A stretch of 64,000 nt of DNA, from the NCBI GenBank assembly GCA_015680685.1, contig MNCI01004678.1, positions 614,566 to 678,565 on the forward strand, given 5' to 3'. Positions 1-10,906 of this stretch are shown piece after piece. Both the position numbers and the translations under genes were made by a program. Within the stretch, counting starts at the first letter, position 1. Every line of letters starts with the position of its first letter. The notes beneath the pieces are model-generated. The model was not told the DNA's origin. It ran no database searches and saw only the letters and a program-made list of their open reading frames with translations. This DNA is from Gnetum montanum. Lineage: Eukaryota > Streptophyta > Gnetopsida > Gnetales > Gnetaceae.

Positions 1-1611
1 ATAATAGAGCTATAAAGGCAACCTAGAAAATCCCAAAATTAATTGCCAAGCACGATACTATCTAAACCATTAGCTAAGTAACTAAAAAAAAATGGGAAGA
101 AATAAACTCACAGGATTAAAAAAAAGTTGTTGAATTGATGCCTTTAGCAAGCTATGCTTTACAATCTTCAATATTCTTCTAAGTATCTTTCCCAAAAATC
201 CTCCTCTAAATTCTACCTTTGAAGACCCTTTTATAGTGGTCATAGGGTAGTTATAATAATCATGAGAACTTAAGGATGTTACCAATGTTTAGGGGATTAA
301 TTCATAACCACCCTAAGAAGTTATAACTTCCATGAGAAATTTAAGCCATAGTTGGAAAACGTCTTGCCCAATAACTAACTTATAAATCTTTTATGTTAAT
401 TTTCTTAATATTCTTGAGGCTTTATTTATTAATATGAGCTCACCATTTTTTTGGCACATCAACCCTTATAACATATCTTCCTATGGGGCAAAACATAATT
501 TAAGCCTTTAAATTAAGGATAACTCTAATTCAAGGTGCCTTCTTCAATTCTAGGTCACCCAAATAGAAATGCAAGATAGCTAATCTATGGTCGATTACAT
601 ATGTTTCCTCAATCTGAATATCATTTTCCAAATTTCATTATTATATTTTATTCTTCTTCTTTTTCATATCATGGTTTTATTTTATGATTATTTTTTGGTC
701 ATTTTATAACTCCATACCAAAACCTTAATACAAATGTATGAAATGTAAAACCATAATATCATGGAAAAAAATTTGCAAGTGTAAAACACAATAGTAAACA
801 TGGTCAAATTGCTAATAAGCAACCACGATGTGTCTCCAAGGTAGTGACCACTTTTTTGTAACTTTGTCTCTGCCTCAATGATCAGCATGATGATGCATCA
901 TTTTTTATTAAATTTTCCAACACCACTCTGCAACATGAAAGATCAAAGAAAATGACACTATCTTCATCGCCAATGTGAGCATCATTGTTGATAGGTAATC
1001 AATCACTAAGCCTCTGCACATTCCACCATGATTTTTCATGATGCTCTCTCTTGAGAGATTAGCATACAACAACGTGGTGGAGCTTGTCCAAGGTAAGTAT
1101 TGTAGGGGTTCCAAGGCTTTGTTGTCGCGAGATTCATGGATGAAGGAACTCTATAGCTGTCGATTCCTTGCAAACATGTGATTGCTAATGGCTATAGATG
1201 TCATGAATTTAAGAGCATTAATTCTCAAATGAGCATAATTCTCTATAGAATGATCCATGTGTCCTATTTCATTAAACTTGCTAAAATCTATGCTTCAATG
1301 TACATGACCATTGCAACCCTAACATCAAACCTACCATACATATGAGCCACATTCAGGTCACCCAGTCTATGGATGCCAATATTACTTCTTAAGGACACAA
1401 ATTTTTTATACTAGAGGTCATTAGATCAAAGATGATATCACCATTGGAATCCATTTGTTAAGGTTTTGGAGCTTAAATCGGCACCAAGTGTCATGCCATG
1501 GCAGTTGATTTTTTGCTTGAACATCCTATTGTAGAAACACATGATAAATTTAATATTTTACTGGTTACATCATTTTTGGAATTTTAGAACTTGATTGATA
1601 AACTTTCTAAG
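1..1611 (-). repeat. Left (3') LTR fragment of TE-D
   Basis: This stretch is a direct repeat of 34870-36525: the two align throughout, with small indels. The window edge cuts its left side. The repeat stops at 1611 in ctaag, where TE-E begins; the other copy reads on at 36521 as ctaagcttatc. Bases 10-24 preserve the uninterrupted form of the site into which TE-A inserted in the right LTR. It holds no recognisable gene, although the part around 700-1400 is well kept between the two copies. Confidence 0.75.
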
Positions 1612-2544
1612 TGATGAGTCATAGATTGGTGGCATTGACAAGGCCTTGTCAACTAGGCCCCATCAACTGGGCTACGTCAACTTAACCTTGTTGGTACATC
1701 ATTTGATGCATTGACATCCTCGTCAATGCATCATTTGATGTGTTGACGTGGCCTTGTCAACACAAGATCTATTCTTTCTTATAAATACATACCAACCCAC
1801 CATGTTTAGGCATCATCTTATCATAGTTGTAGCAAAGCTCTTGCAGTTTTTACATTTAAAAGTTAGAATATTTTCCTAAGTGCCCATAGCAAGAGTTATT
1901 GAGTGTATAGATATTTATTCAAGCATTATTGTACCTAAGCATGATAGTATGTGTGGCAATAAAGAAAGCTTCTTAATAAACCTTGCAACATTCTAGATAG
2001 CTTAAATATTTTATTCATGCATTTAATGTTTTTAGTTTTTTATTAAATGTTCTTCAATAATTAAGCTAATTAAGTAAGATAAACTAAATAACAATTAAGT
2101 AAACACATAAGTACGATCTCTTTGAGCATGCATATGACATTTGGTAATCCCAGCAGCACTTAACACTTGGTAACCCAACAATGTTATATGTGTTTAGGAT
2201 GTGTACGGCAAGTGGGACTAGATACTTATGTTAGGACTAGTTAAACAATAGTAAGCCCATTAGATTAAACTAGACATTAAATTACTTTATTCTTTATCCT
2301 ATTATTTTAAGCACCAAATCATAAAATATAAAATGATAAAAATCATGTACCTCAATTACACTTAAACCATACCCTTGAACTTCACAAGTGTAGTTGGAAA
2401 GACAATGAACATCCTTAATGCCCAATTTACTTTCTAGAGAACTAGTGCACAGGAAAACCATAGAGTTTGTGGAATTCGATTGGATCATGCATGAATGCTT
2501 TATGATTCATATGGTTAAGCATAGGGACACTTGCTTACTCATCA
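1612..2544 (+). repeat. TE-E 5' LTR
   Basis: It begins TGATGAGTC and ends TACTCATCA, the same termini as the LTRs of TE-A, B1, B2 and F. The primer-binding site follows at once. The five bases before it (ctaag, 1607-1611) are the left half of the target duplication, whose right partner is lost by truncation. Confidence 0.82.
1635..1787 (+). promoter_or_regulatory. TE-E U3 promoter with palindromes and TATA box
   Basis: An 18-base perfect palindrome, TTGACAAGGCCTTGTCAA, lies at 1635-1652. A second inverted repeat has 12-base arms, TGATGCATTGAC at 1704-1715 and its complement at 1722-1733. Further TTGAC/GTCAA cores follow to about 1760. A TATAAATA box is at 1780-1787. TTGAC is the core bound by plant WRKY factors, but binding here is only a guess. 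Confidence 0.6.
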
Positions 2545-2563
2545 TTGGTGCCATTGCTAAGGA
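2545..2563 (+). other. TE-E primer-binding site
   Basis: The sequence TTGGTGCCATTGCTAAGGA directly follows the LTR. It resembles the complement of the 3' end of tRNA-Asp, used by Athila-type elements; the best preserved copy in the window is TTGGCGCCGTTGCTAGGGA in TE-F. Confidence 0.7.
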
Positions 2564-2698
2564 CTCTTTTTGTTTGAAACGTGGGCTATTTAGAGTTAGT
2601 GAACATCATTAACATCATTGGACGAACCCTAAGGTTAACATCATTCTTACACGTAATATAATTACATAGGCATATTGATATTTTAATTATTTTGTAAA

Positions 2699-4980
2699 AT
2701 GTCTGAATGTAAGATGGTATATACTCATCTAGATGAGTATGTGCTTGATTTCACCTTCATCCTACACCAGGATGAACAACTACGATGTGATATGGAAGGT
2801 AACATTGTAATGCCTCTCAATTAGACTATGCTCGTGATGCTGCTTCAAAATCTTAAGAAGTTAAGCATCCAAGATCTTCAAGAGGAGTATCTTGTGCATG
2901 ATTATGACTACCAAGACTACTATCCCATTGAAACATAATGTCGAAGAGATTGACACCAAGAGAAGCAACATAAGTTTGTGAAGGGGAAATGGTTCACCAA
3001 TCCCTTATTCTTACTGAGCCAAGATGACAATGAGGACCCTCCCTTTGGGGGCTATTAACTTCAAAATTCTCCACCCCTCATTACTAGTGATGAGGGTGTG
3101 GTTCTAAATCTGCAGTCCACTATCAATAATGCAAGTTTAGGTAAAGATGACAGTCAAGGCAAGGGCTCGAACAAATGTTAAGATGATAAGAAACCTAATG
3201 AATGTGGTTGTGATCACCGAAAGGGAATTAGTAGACATCATGGTGGTGGCAATCCTCCTCCCTCTTCATTCTCTTTATCTATATCTTCTTCTTCTTCCTC
3301 TTTTGGTTCTATAAAATTTTGTAGAAGGACCAATCTTAATGGAGGTGAGTAGTGGGACAATAATGATGATTGCCAAGCCCACAATAATCGAAGGGGTAAC
3401 ATAGGACATCATTGGCAACAATGAAATAATGATGATGATGAGCCTCTTCTGGCAACTCAAAGTATGCTTAACATTATAGAGGCTATCAAAATTCTAACCA
3501 AGCATGTGAGAGATAGTTGGATCAAGTGCTTAGACATGAACAATATCCCAAGATTTGAGGGAGATATAACTTTGATCCAAAAAATCATCTACAAGCCTTT
3601 CATGATGCATACACCTTACAAAACATAGAAAATGACTGGTAGAAATTGAAGCTATTCCTTAGGACACTCATTAAAGAGGTATAAAGGTAGTACCAATTCT
3701 TACAACCAAAATCCATTTGTAGATGGAATACCATGTTGGAACTATTTAATGACAAATACCAGACGTACTTTAGAGTGTTTAATCTAAGAAGGAAAATCCA
3801 AGGCTAGAAATAGAGAATACATGAACCCTTTTATGTCATCATGGATAGATATTATTCTCTCTTACATTGATGCCCTAGCCATGATTATTCTTAGAGGAAA
3901 CAACTCTGCCACATCATAGATGGGCTTAGAGCAGAATCCAAAAGAACTCTTTGGATTTATGCTTAAGGGGAATTATCTAAACTAAGAGCTCATCAAATAC
4001 AAAGATTGATAGAGTAGGTAGCAAAATAAGAAGGTGAGTAGTGAAAGAGAGAAAGTGTAGAAGAATATAATAGTGACCCTTCCATCAAAAAAAGGGAGGT
4101 TTGATTCTACGATGAGGAGGAATCACCACTCGATGAGGTGGTGAACATGAAAGCCTTATGCATCCAAAAATTTGTTTCTAATATTTCACAAAGGTTGATA
4201 AATTATGGGACTCTTTGGATGAAAAATTTTAATTGCTATGAATATTGTTGAAGAATCCAAAGAGTAGAATAGTGATTGTAACCACAAGAGGTAGAAAAAA
4301 GCTAAATGTGCCTACCAAATAGGTAAGGGCAAAGTTGTTGTAGTAGAAGAAGTTGTGGAGATAGACTCTAATGATGATGTTGGATGTGACATTTGTTAAT
4401 ATGACCATCTTAAGGGATGTTGCCCTATGGTGTCACACTTACAAGAATCTAGTGTGTATGCACTAAATCCTTAACTAGAAAGGAGGCAAGCACCTAGATG
4501 ATTGCCTTATCCTTAAGGCAATCCAAGGCAATTCCACCAGCAGTATTAAGCTTACTATCTAAGTGGAGCTCCACCACAATTTTATGAGCAATACCATTAG
4601 TGAAATCAACTACAATCATGGGGAATGCCACCACCAAGACAACAATACCCTTATAGGTAACCAGATCCATACAGGTACTAAGTTTAGCAACTTGTTTCTC
4701 CACAAAGCTCTACTAGCCACACCTCATTCCAACATTACTATTATCCCCTAGAGTACCATCAAACTCATTCACCATATACTCAAGGGAAATCCCCATATCC
4801 TTACCATCCTTCACATCCATTTGCACACATTCCTATGTCCTTAACCCAGTTACCTCCTACTCCATCCATGCAAATTGAAATTCCCCAATAGCTACAGCAA
4901 CGAAATGCTACAAGGGCTGTAAATTTACAACCGACCTTCTAGCTAAGTGGTTCAAACAATCAATCTAGGAAATGACCATT
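2699..4980 (+). pseudogene. TE-E gag, decayed
   Basis: The ATG at 2699 opens a frame with the conserved start YTHLDEYVLDFTFILHQDEQ, shared with TE-A and TE-F. A capsid-like part follows at about 3460-4030, with residues such as LDMNNIPRFEG. A zinc-knuckle relic lies near 4385-4430: Cys-x2-Cys, then His, then Cys-Cys, with a stop inside it. A proline/glutamine-rich stretch then leads to the protease. Many in-frame stops and frameshifts show that it is dead. The protein would have formed the particle shell. Confidence 0.75.
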
Positions 4981-5020
4981 TTTTCAATCCAACAATTCTC
5001 CCAAACCCTCCCAATCTAAT

Positions 5021-5999
5021 GTGGTCGGTCACCCTATATCTCTAGCATCCTCATCGTCTGCATCAAACACATTTGAGGGTTCTTCAAATCAAACGTCACC
5101 TCAAATCCACACTATGATGTTAACTCATGTTGTATCTAATTGGATCAAGGCTGACAACCTTTCCACAAAGAGATCTGACCAAGGAAGTCCTCTTATTTAC
5201 TTACAAATCACTAAAGATGAGCCATGTAAGGCTCTTCTTGATTATGGTTCTAGTGTCAATCTCATCTCCCATGACATGTACAGGGCTTGGAACCTACCAC
5301 CTCTCAAGAAGAGCAATATCCATTTGGAAATTGATAGACCAGTCAATCATTGTCCCTTTGGAATTAGTAGTGGACATTGTGACTATAGTTTGTGGGTGGT
5401 CCTATCCTATCGATTTTTTGATGATCAAGGTAGAAAATTGCAAAGGTGACTTCCCCATCATTATTGGATGTGCATGGTTAAGCACTATTGATACATGAAT
5501 AGGAATCAAGGACCTCTCCTTGGAAATCTGCAAGGAGAATGAATTTGGAAGACTCAACAAGAAGCAAGTTCCATGCATCATGTACAGTGATAATAGGTGT
5601 AATTGTGTGCAAAACATCTAGTCCATTAAAAGGACATACATTAAAGCATGCAATCAGTGTGCACATGAAATAGATATCCAAAGGTGCTTGTATGTAGTAG
5701 CCACAAAATAGGAGGGTACCTCATGCTAACAGTTAACTCTAATAGTAGCACACTATGCATGGAACGTACTAAGAGCCTGACATGTGCTTATGCCGAGGGC
5801 TTGGATAAACTTGAGCAAGTTCATCACCAACTCTTTGATGATGAAGTTGATGATACCTTTTGGGGAGAGTTGGAAATCCTTGATCATTTTAAGCCAGATC
5901 CCCTAGAGTTAAAAACTCTACTAGTCGATATGGAGTGTGCATTTTTAAAAAATGGTAAGTCAGTTATAATCAATGCAAATCTTGCCCCCAAACAAAAAG
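5021..5999 (+). pseudogene. TE-E aspartic protease and start of pol, truncated
   Basis: The frame from 5021 holds the retroviral-type aspartic protease motif LLDYGSSVNLIS, in which Tyr replaces the usual Ser of the D-S/T-G triad. The same active-site region is LDSGSRVNLIS in TE-F. Later parts (5330-5510, in other frames) match the protease C-terminus, including a relic of GRAWLSTVDA. The frame 5684-6049 covers the protease-RT linker and breaks off at about 5999, where TE-A continues into RT. The protease would have cut the Gag-Pol polyprotein. Confidence 0.72.
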
Positions 6000-7249
6000 A
6001 AAAATCTATTTACCTTTTTGAAGAAATCCCTTTTCTAGCTTGTAGTTAAATTATTTGGAACTTTTCTTGTGTTAAGGAATTCTAGAATTTCATCATACCA
6101 GTTTCCTTCATAAGTCCTTGGTATGGATATTTCGTCTTCTCTAGCCATTAACTTGGTTAATCCCATTTCTTTAATAGTCTTGCATATTTCTAATGAAAAT
6201 CTAAAACCTTGAAGCTTTATAAGCCACTTCCCTCTTTGTAATCCAATTTCATTTTAAGCCAAGAATTATTTGACAGAAGGCTCAATTAGCATAATATGAA
6301 CCAATGAGATTTCTAAGTAATATTTGGAATGTAGAAGTTCTTTAATAACTACAAATGCTAGTTTCTATAAATTAGAATAATTTAGCTTAGAACCTTTCCA
6401 ATTAATATCCAAAAAGTCTAGTTGGTTCATCTTGTCATTGTCTCTTTGACTTAAAATGGAAACAATTGAATCCTTTGAGGTAAAAGCATATAACCAAAAA
6501 TCTTCCTTCAATTTTTGTTTTACCAAGAATGGAGCTTCTTGAATAGCCTTTTTAATTTCTACTAGAGCTTTCTATGATTCTGGTGATTTCCTTACTGAGA
6601 TATCTTTCTTGAGCATATGCATCAAAGGTTTAGTAATTTTGATGAATCATGGGATAAATTTCTTAACAAAATTTATCTTTCCAAAAAAATATCTAAGAGA
6701 CTTTTTATTTGTAGGATGCTTGATATTTTGTACTACTTGAATTTACACATTATCTATAGCAATCCCTTCCTAATAGATTACATGGCCCAACAAACTTCCA
6801 GACTTAACCTTAAAAATACATTTCCTAGGGTTTAATGAAATACCATACTCACAACATATATCAAAAATTTGTTGGAGATGACCAATACGATCTTTCTTCC
6901 TTTTTGAGTAGATAGTGATATCATCTAAATAAACCATAATGGACTTGCCTATCAAATATTTTAAAGCTAAGTTCATTTCTATTTGGAAAGTACTCCTAGC
7001 ATTTGATAATCCAAATGGCATTCTATAATAAGCAAATGTCCCCCATTTGGTAATAAATGCTATCTTATATCTATCACCCTTATATACCATAATCTAATTA
7101 TAACCTAAAAATTCATCTAAGAAAGAGTATATCTAATATCCTGATACTTTGATAAACATTTCATCAATTCTAGGGAGTGGGTGCTTATCTTTTTTAGATG
7201 CTTCATTCAAATTTCTAAAATACACACAAAGCCTAATATCACCATTCTT
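6000..7249 (-). pseudogene. TE-D reverse transcriptase (palm) and gypsy RNase H, decayed
   Basis: Read from right to left, the segment starts inside RT at NKNGDIRLCVYFRNLN. It passes FITKWGTFAYYRMPFGLSNA and reaches the active-site box YLDD (about 6920-6931), then SLNPRKCIFKVKSGSLLGHVI. The connection domain and gypsy RNase H follow to about 6100 with many stops. The missing upstream part of RT lies at 10907-11231, beyond TE-G. RT and RNase H copy the element RNA into DNA in the cytoplasmic particle. Integrase should follow to the left but is absent. Confidence 0.8.
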
Positions 7250-7261
7250 GTTTCTGTTGGC

Positions 7262-8000
7262 ACATTTGGCCATTTCATGGAACAGTAAGACTCATCTTCA
7301 ACATTATTGTAAGAGTGGGAGAGTGTAAATTTGTTATTTCATACCATTGGTATGGGATCTAGGGGTGATAATTGAACTTGGGTCTAGCCTCAAAAAGATG
7401 AGTGGCTTGGGTTTATAAATCAGGCTAGAAGTACTAGCATCGATTTGTAGAAATATCTCTCATTCAATGTTGTAATTTCCTACCTCCTTAATTGTTGGCA
7501 CATTTAGGTCATTTAATGGAGCAATGAAGGACATTACTAAGGAAAATTTTAATCAACATGAAAGTTAGAAATTTGCTCTATGGAAAATAAGATTCATAAG
7601 CATGCAAATATAATTATGATGTGCTTTCACATGATTGGGTGCATAAGAAACTATCACTATCGTGATGTTGTACAAAATATTTAGGGCATGGAAAAAAAAG
7701 TTGGCTGGGTGTCCATTATGGTAAAAAAAAAAATGGTTGCCATCCTTGGGAAACATTTCATGGGTGATCTCGGGCACTAAAATTAGCAAGAAAAACATAG
7801 CTCTGATGAACTTAATCCATCCACCTATTCAGAAACATTGGAATTTCTTAGACGGAAAGGCTATTCAACATGCATTTTGATGTAGGACCATTTTGGTTTT
7901 GAGAGGAACAAAGGTAGGTAACAACAAAAATAGGTGGATCTATGCGCCTAGACTGGGCACTTTTGAAACTTGTGACAGATCAAGGAGAATGAAACACCTG
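7262..8000 (+). other. TE-G left part, non-coding
   Basis: AT-rich sequence with no supported gene. The element's start motif is repeated at 7494, about 239 bases in, which could mean a small internal duplication. I found no clear match to the U3 part of the TE-D LTR beyond the termini. Confidence 0.4.
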
Positions 8001-8045
8001 CAGTACAGGTGACCTGGCTATGGATTATGCGGCACAAAAAGGTCG

Positions 8046-8561
8046 ATGAAACCCAAAGACGACGCCAAAGTTATACTCTTCCAAACGAGGTCGACGCTAG
8101 TGCCAATGGAAGTAGAGCTGCGCAGGGCAAGATCCGTGATCAGGAGCACTGCCAAGCCCCAATTCAGGCCTCCCAACAGTGTCCCCGGCGAGTACGTCCC
8201 CAAAGGCAGAGTCTACCGCAACGCCAGAGTTTTCCATTGGAGTTACAAGGAGATGGAGAAGCAGTTTAAGATATACATTTACAAAGAATAAGAGCTGCCG
8301 CTAGTTCACCACGGGCTGTGCAAGAACATATATACAACATAAGGTCGCTTCATCCACGAGATGGAGCAGGGAAACAGCCCTTTCCTAACCAAAGATCCAG
8401 CGCAAGCTCATGTCTATTTTCTACCATTCAGCGTGGTAATGATGGTGAGCTATCTCTACAAACACGATCACAATTACATTGTGAGACCTGATGCTGGATT
8501 CCAATTTCCGAGGAGGCGTTGTGGCTGTGGGTCTAGTAAAGTGGCTTCTGTTACTGTGTAA
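8046..8561 (+). pseudogene. Exostosin/GT47-family glycosyltransferase fragment
   Basis: One frame with two in-frame stops (8289-8291 and near 8341) reads [59 protein letters not shown] and PAQAHVYFLPFSVVMMVSYL. This is the strongly conserved start of the plant exostosin-like GT47 domain. Plant GT47 enzymes are Golgi type II membrane glycosyltransferases of cell-wall polysaccharides. Only about 120 recognisable residues are present. The membrane anchor and the rest of the catalytic domain are missing, and the frame after residue 135 or so no longer looks like GT47. Its GC content is visibly higher than that of the flanks. It lies inside TE-G, so it is most likely a captured copy and not a resident gene. 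Confidence 0.85.
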
Positions 8562-8630
8562 AATTTTCTCTTTGCAGCAGAGCAGCAACAACTCTCTCTG
8601 AAGGGGAGCCCTGCAAGAGCCCTCGCTCCT

Positions 8631-9236
8631 ATGATAATGAAGAGATGTAGAGATAAGGAGCGGGAGCGAGACCGTGATAGAGATGGAGACAGAGATGGCA
8701 CTTCACAGCCACTGTCGATGACGACGATTAAGGTGGTGGCAGTTCATGGCCATTACAGCACCTTTTTGGAAACTTCTTTAAACAGAGAACCTAAAATCGG
8801 TCCTGTCACAGGCACAATATTTGAGTTAAAGATCCTGTTCAATTTTTTGTCAGCTCTAGTGTCTATGGCCACACTGCTCATATCAATGAGGATGGCGTTT
8901 TCAAAAACTTGGCTAGGCTTGCGTCTGCGTTTGCTTCCACCACGGCTGGCTCACGTGGCTAGTGGTATGGCGTTCAAATTCCCGGTCTTCCTGGATGACC
9001 ATGATAAACACCATGTTCATGGAGGCCTTGTAACATGGATAATCGGTTCCAACCCTCCACTGAAACCATCAGCTACGGCAGAGCCTCCTCTCACGGTGGC
9101 AGTTCACATATGTGTCTGTTTCTATGGGTTTTGCGTAGAGGAGGAAATGAACCAACTGATTATTCCCATCGTTCTTGCAACAGTTACTTATTATCCAAGC
9201 AGCAATTTTCCAGTACATGGGATCAAAAATAAATAA
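8631..9236 (+). other. Open frame of 201 codons, unrecognised, inside TE-G
   Basis: The frame starts MIMKRCRDKERERDRDRDG, a charged stretch encoded by a purine-rich repeat. It goes on with a hydrophobic stretch (FELKILFNFLSALVSMATLL) and no family I know. It shares the raised GC content of the exostosin fragment and may be further captured genomic sequence, perhaps intron or 3' flank of the same gene. A pyrimidine-rich tract ending in TTTGCAG at about 8578 could be a splice acceptor. Coding status is doubtful. Confidence 0.25.
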
Positions 9237-9524
9237 ATAATAATAAAGTGCAGAGAAGATGAAGATGGAATCGGCCCTGATATAAAACTGGGATTACATT
9301 CGGGGTGCCACAAATTAAAATGTGAGAGTACAACTCCACTTATGCATTCGGTTGTATACGCATACATATATTTATATATCAACCCATGCATCAAATCCAT
9401 GGTTATTATCTCTACTACTATGATATAAATAATAATAAAATATAATATTGATTTAAAAAGGAAATTTATGCAACAATTGTTCAAAGTCCTATGAGAATTG
9501 AACACTTGTCAATTGAAATGGTGG

Positions 9525-10162
9525 NNNNNNNNNNNNNNNNNNNNNNNNNNNNNNNNNNNNNNNNNNNNNNNNNNNNNNNNNNNNNNNNNNNNNNNNNNNN
9601 NNNNNNNNNNNNNNNNNNNNNNNNNNNNNNNNNNNNNNNNNNNNNNNNNNNNNNNNNNNNNNNNNNNNNNNNNNNNNNNNNNNNNNNNNNNNNNNNNNNN
9701 NNNNNNNNNNNNNNNNNNNNNNNNNNNNNNNNNNNNNNNNNNNNNNNNNNNNNNNNNNNNNNNNNNNNNNNNNNNNNNNNNNNNNNNNNNNNNNNNNNNN
9801 NNNNNNNNNNNNNNNNNNNNNNNNNNNNNNNNNNNNNNNNNNNNNNNNNNNNNNNNNNNNNNNNNNNNNNNNNNNNNNNNNNNNNNNNNNNNNNNNNNNN
9901 NNNNNNNNNNNNNNNNNNNNNNNNNNNNNNNNNNNNNNNNNNNNNNNNNNNNNNNNNNNNNNNNNNNNNNNNNNNNNNNNNNNNNNNNNNNNNNNNNNNN
10001 NNNNNNNNNNNNNNNNNNNNNNNNNNNNNNNNNNNNNNNNNNNNNNNNNNNNNNNNNNNNNNNNNNNNNNNNNNNNNNNNNNNNNNNNNNNNNNNNNNNN
10101 NNNNNNNNNNNNNNNNNNNNNNNNNNNNNNNNNNNNNNNNNNNNNNNNNNNNNNNNNNNNNN
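9525..10162. other. Assembly gap (638 N)
   Basis: A run of N lies inside TE-G. The frames of X residues across it are artefacts. Confidence 0.99.
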
Positions 10163-10901
10163 AAATAGCTTCTTTTTATCTTTAAAGTGAATCTCCATGG
10201 TATTTCAATCAGAAATTGTCAAGTCTTTTGAAGGTTCTGTTGAATGCAATTATTGACATCCATTATCTAACCAAAATGGAGTCTTGTACGTGGTAGTTTA
10301 CGTAGCAATTTTTTGGTAGCATAGTAGGATTGTCTTGAAGAAATTGCTTATTTGAGCCTTGGAAGTGTGAACAATTCGTAGATATTGAATTTGGGATAGC
10401 TTTATTGTGAAGTGTTTACTCATGTCATTTTATCTTGTTTAAATATTTGAGGCCTACACAAATCTTCTTTTCTTTTCTGTCTATTTCCATCAAATCTTGC
10501 TCTATTTCTAGTTTTCTTGTGGAACTATCTCTTTCTCTGGGGAAAATTAGGAGTAGATTCGCGGAGTTGTGCTCAAATGTTTTCACAAAATTTTATTTGT
10601 TACAAGTAGGTATTATAAGGACCACGTAGACTAGGCAATTAAACAAAATAGGAACTCTCAACAACTCACAGTACTTGGCAAAGTTGGCTGAATCTCTTTA
10701 AGATAAGTCATTTGTAGTTTACACACAATGCAATCGTTTCATTTTACACAACTGCACGCCGCAACAGCACACACACATACTCACATTAACTACTGAATTT
10801 ATTTGGAGGTATCTGGGCCTTGGTTTTGCCAGAGACCAGCAGGCACCTAAATCTTGTTCGAGGACACTCGTTGATGGTCGCGTCCCAAACGGTCGCCAAC
10901 A
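10163..10901 (+). repeat. TE-G right end, homologous to the TE-D LTR end
   Basis: It aligns over its length with the reverse complement of 21251 to about 22030. Shared stretches include CTATTTCTAGTTTTCTTG, AATAGCTTTATTG and the end GGT-GCCAACA. TE-D runs on the minus strand and this copy on the plus strand, so it is a separate insertion of a related LTR. Confidence 0.75.
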
Positions 10902-10906
10902 GTTTC

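Larger units (their letters stand above)
1612..5999 (+). mobile_element. TE-E: truncated gypsy element (5' LTR, gag, protease)
   Basis: A plus-strand element inserted in the left LTR of TE-D. It has a full 5' LTR, a primer-binding site, gag and protease. It stops abruptly at about 5999, just before the region that leads into RT in TE-A. No RT, integrase or 3' LTR follows, and minus-strand TE-D pol starts at once. Its gag N-terminus and protease match TE-A and TE-F, so all three belong to one superfamily branch. Confidence 0.8.
7255..10901 (+). mobile_element. TE-G: LTR-like insertion carrying host gene sequence
   Basis: It starts TGTTGGCACA and ends GGTCGCCAACA, and is flanked on both sides by gtttc (7250-7254 and 10902-10906), a 5-base target duplication inside the RT of TE-D. 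Its last 740 bases match the reverse complement of the TE-D LTR end (21251 to about 22030). Its first bases also resemble the other TE-D LTR end (reverse complement of 36790 leftwards). So it is probably a solo LTR of a TE-D relative, or a non-autonomous element. The middle carries an exostosin gene fragment and a 638-base gap. The start motif recurs at 7494 (TGTTGGCACATTTAGG). Confidence 0.68.

Noticed and set aside
2418-2612. Short plus-strand frame across the TE-E LTR end
   Set aside because: It runs over the LTR end and primer-binding site and is not conserved in the other LTRs.
8046-8561. A working exostosin/GT47 gene
   Set aside because: Only the start of the domain is present, with two in-frame stops, no membrane anchor and a transposon setting.
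8474-8701. Minus-strand Ser/Arg-rich frame resembling an RS domain
   Set aside because: It is the complement of a GAGA-like purine repeat that overlaps the plus-strand sequence.
9491-10198. Three long frames of X across 9491-10198
   Set aside because: They span the assembly gap and contain no real sequence.
7255-10901. DNA transposon with short inverted ends TGTTGGC/GCCAACA
   Set aside because: The ends are short LTR-type termini, the duplication is 5 bases, and the right 740 bases match an LTR of TE-D. An LTR origin explains all of this better.
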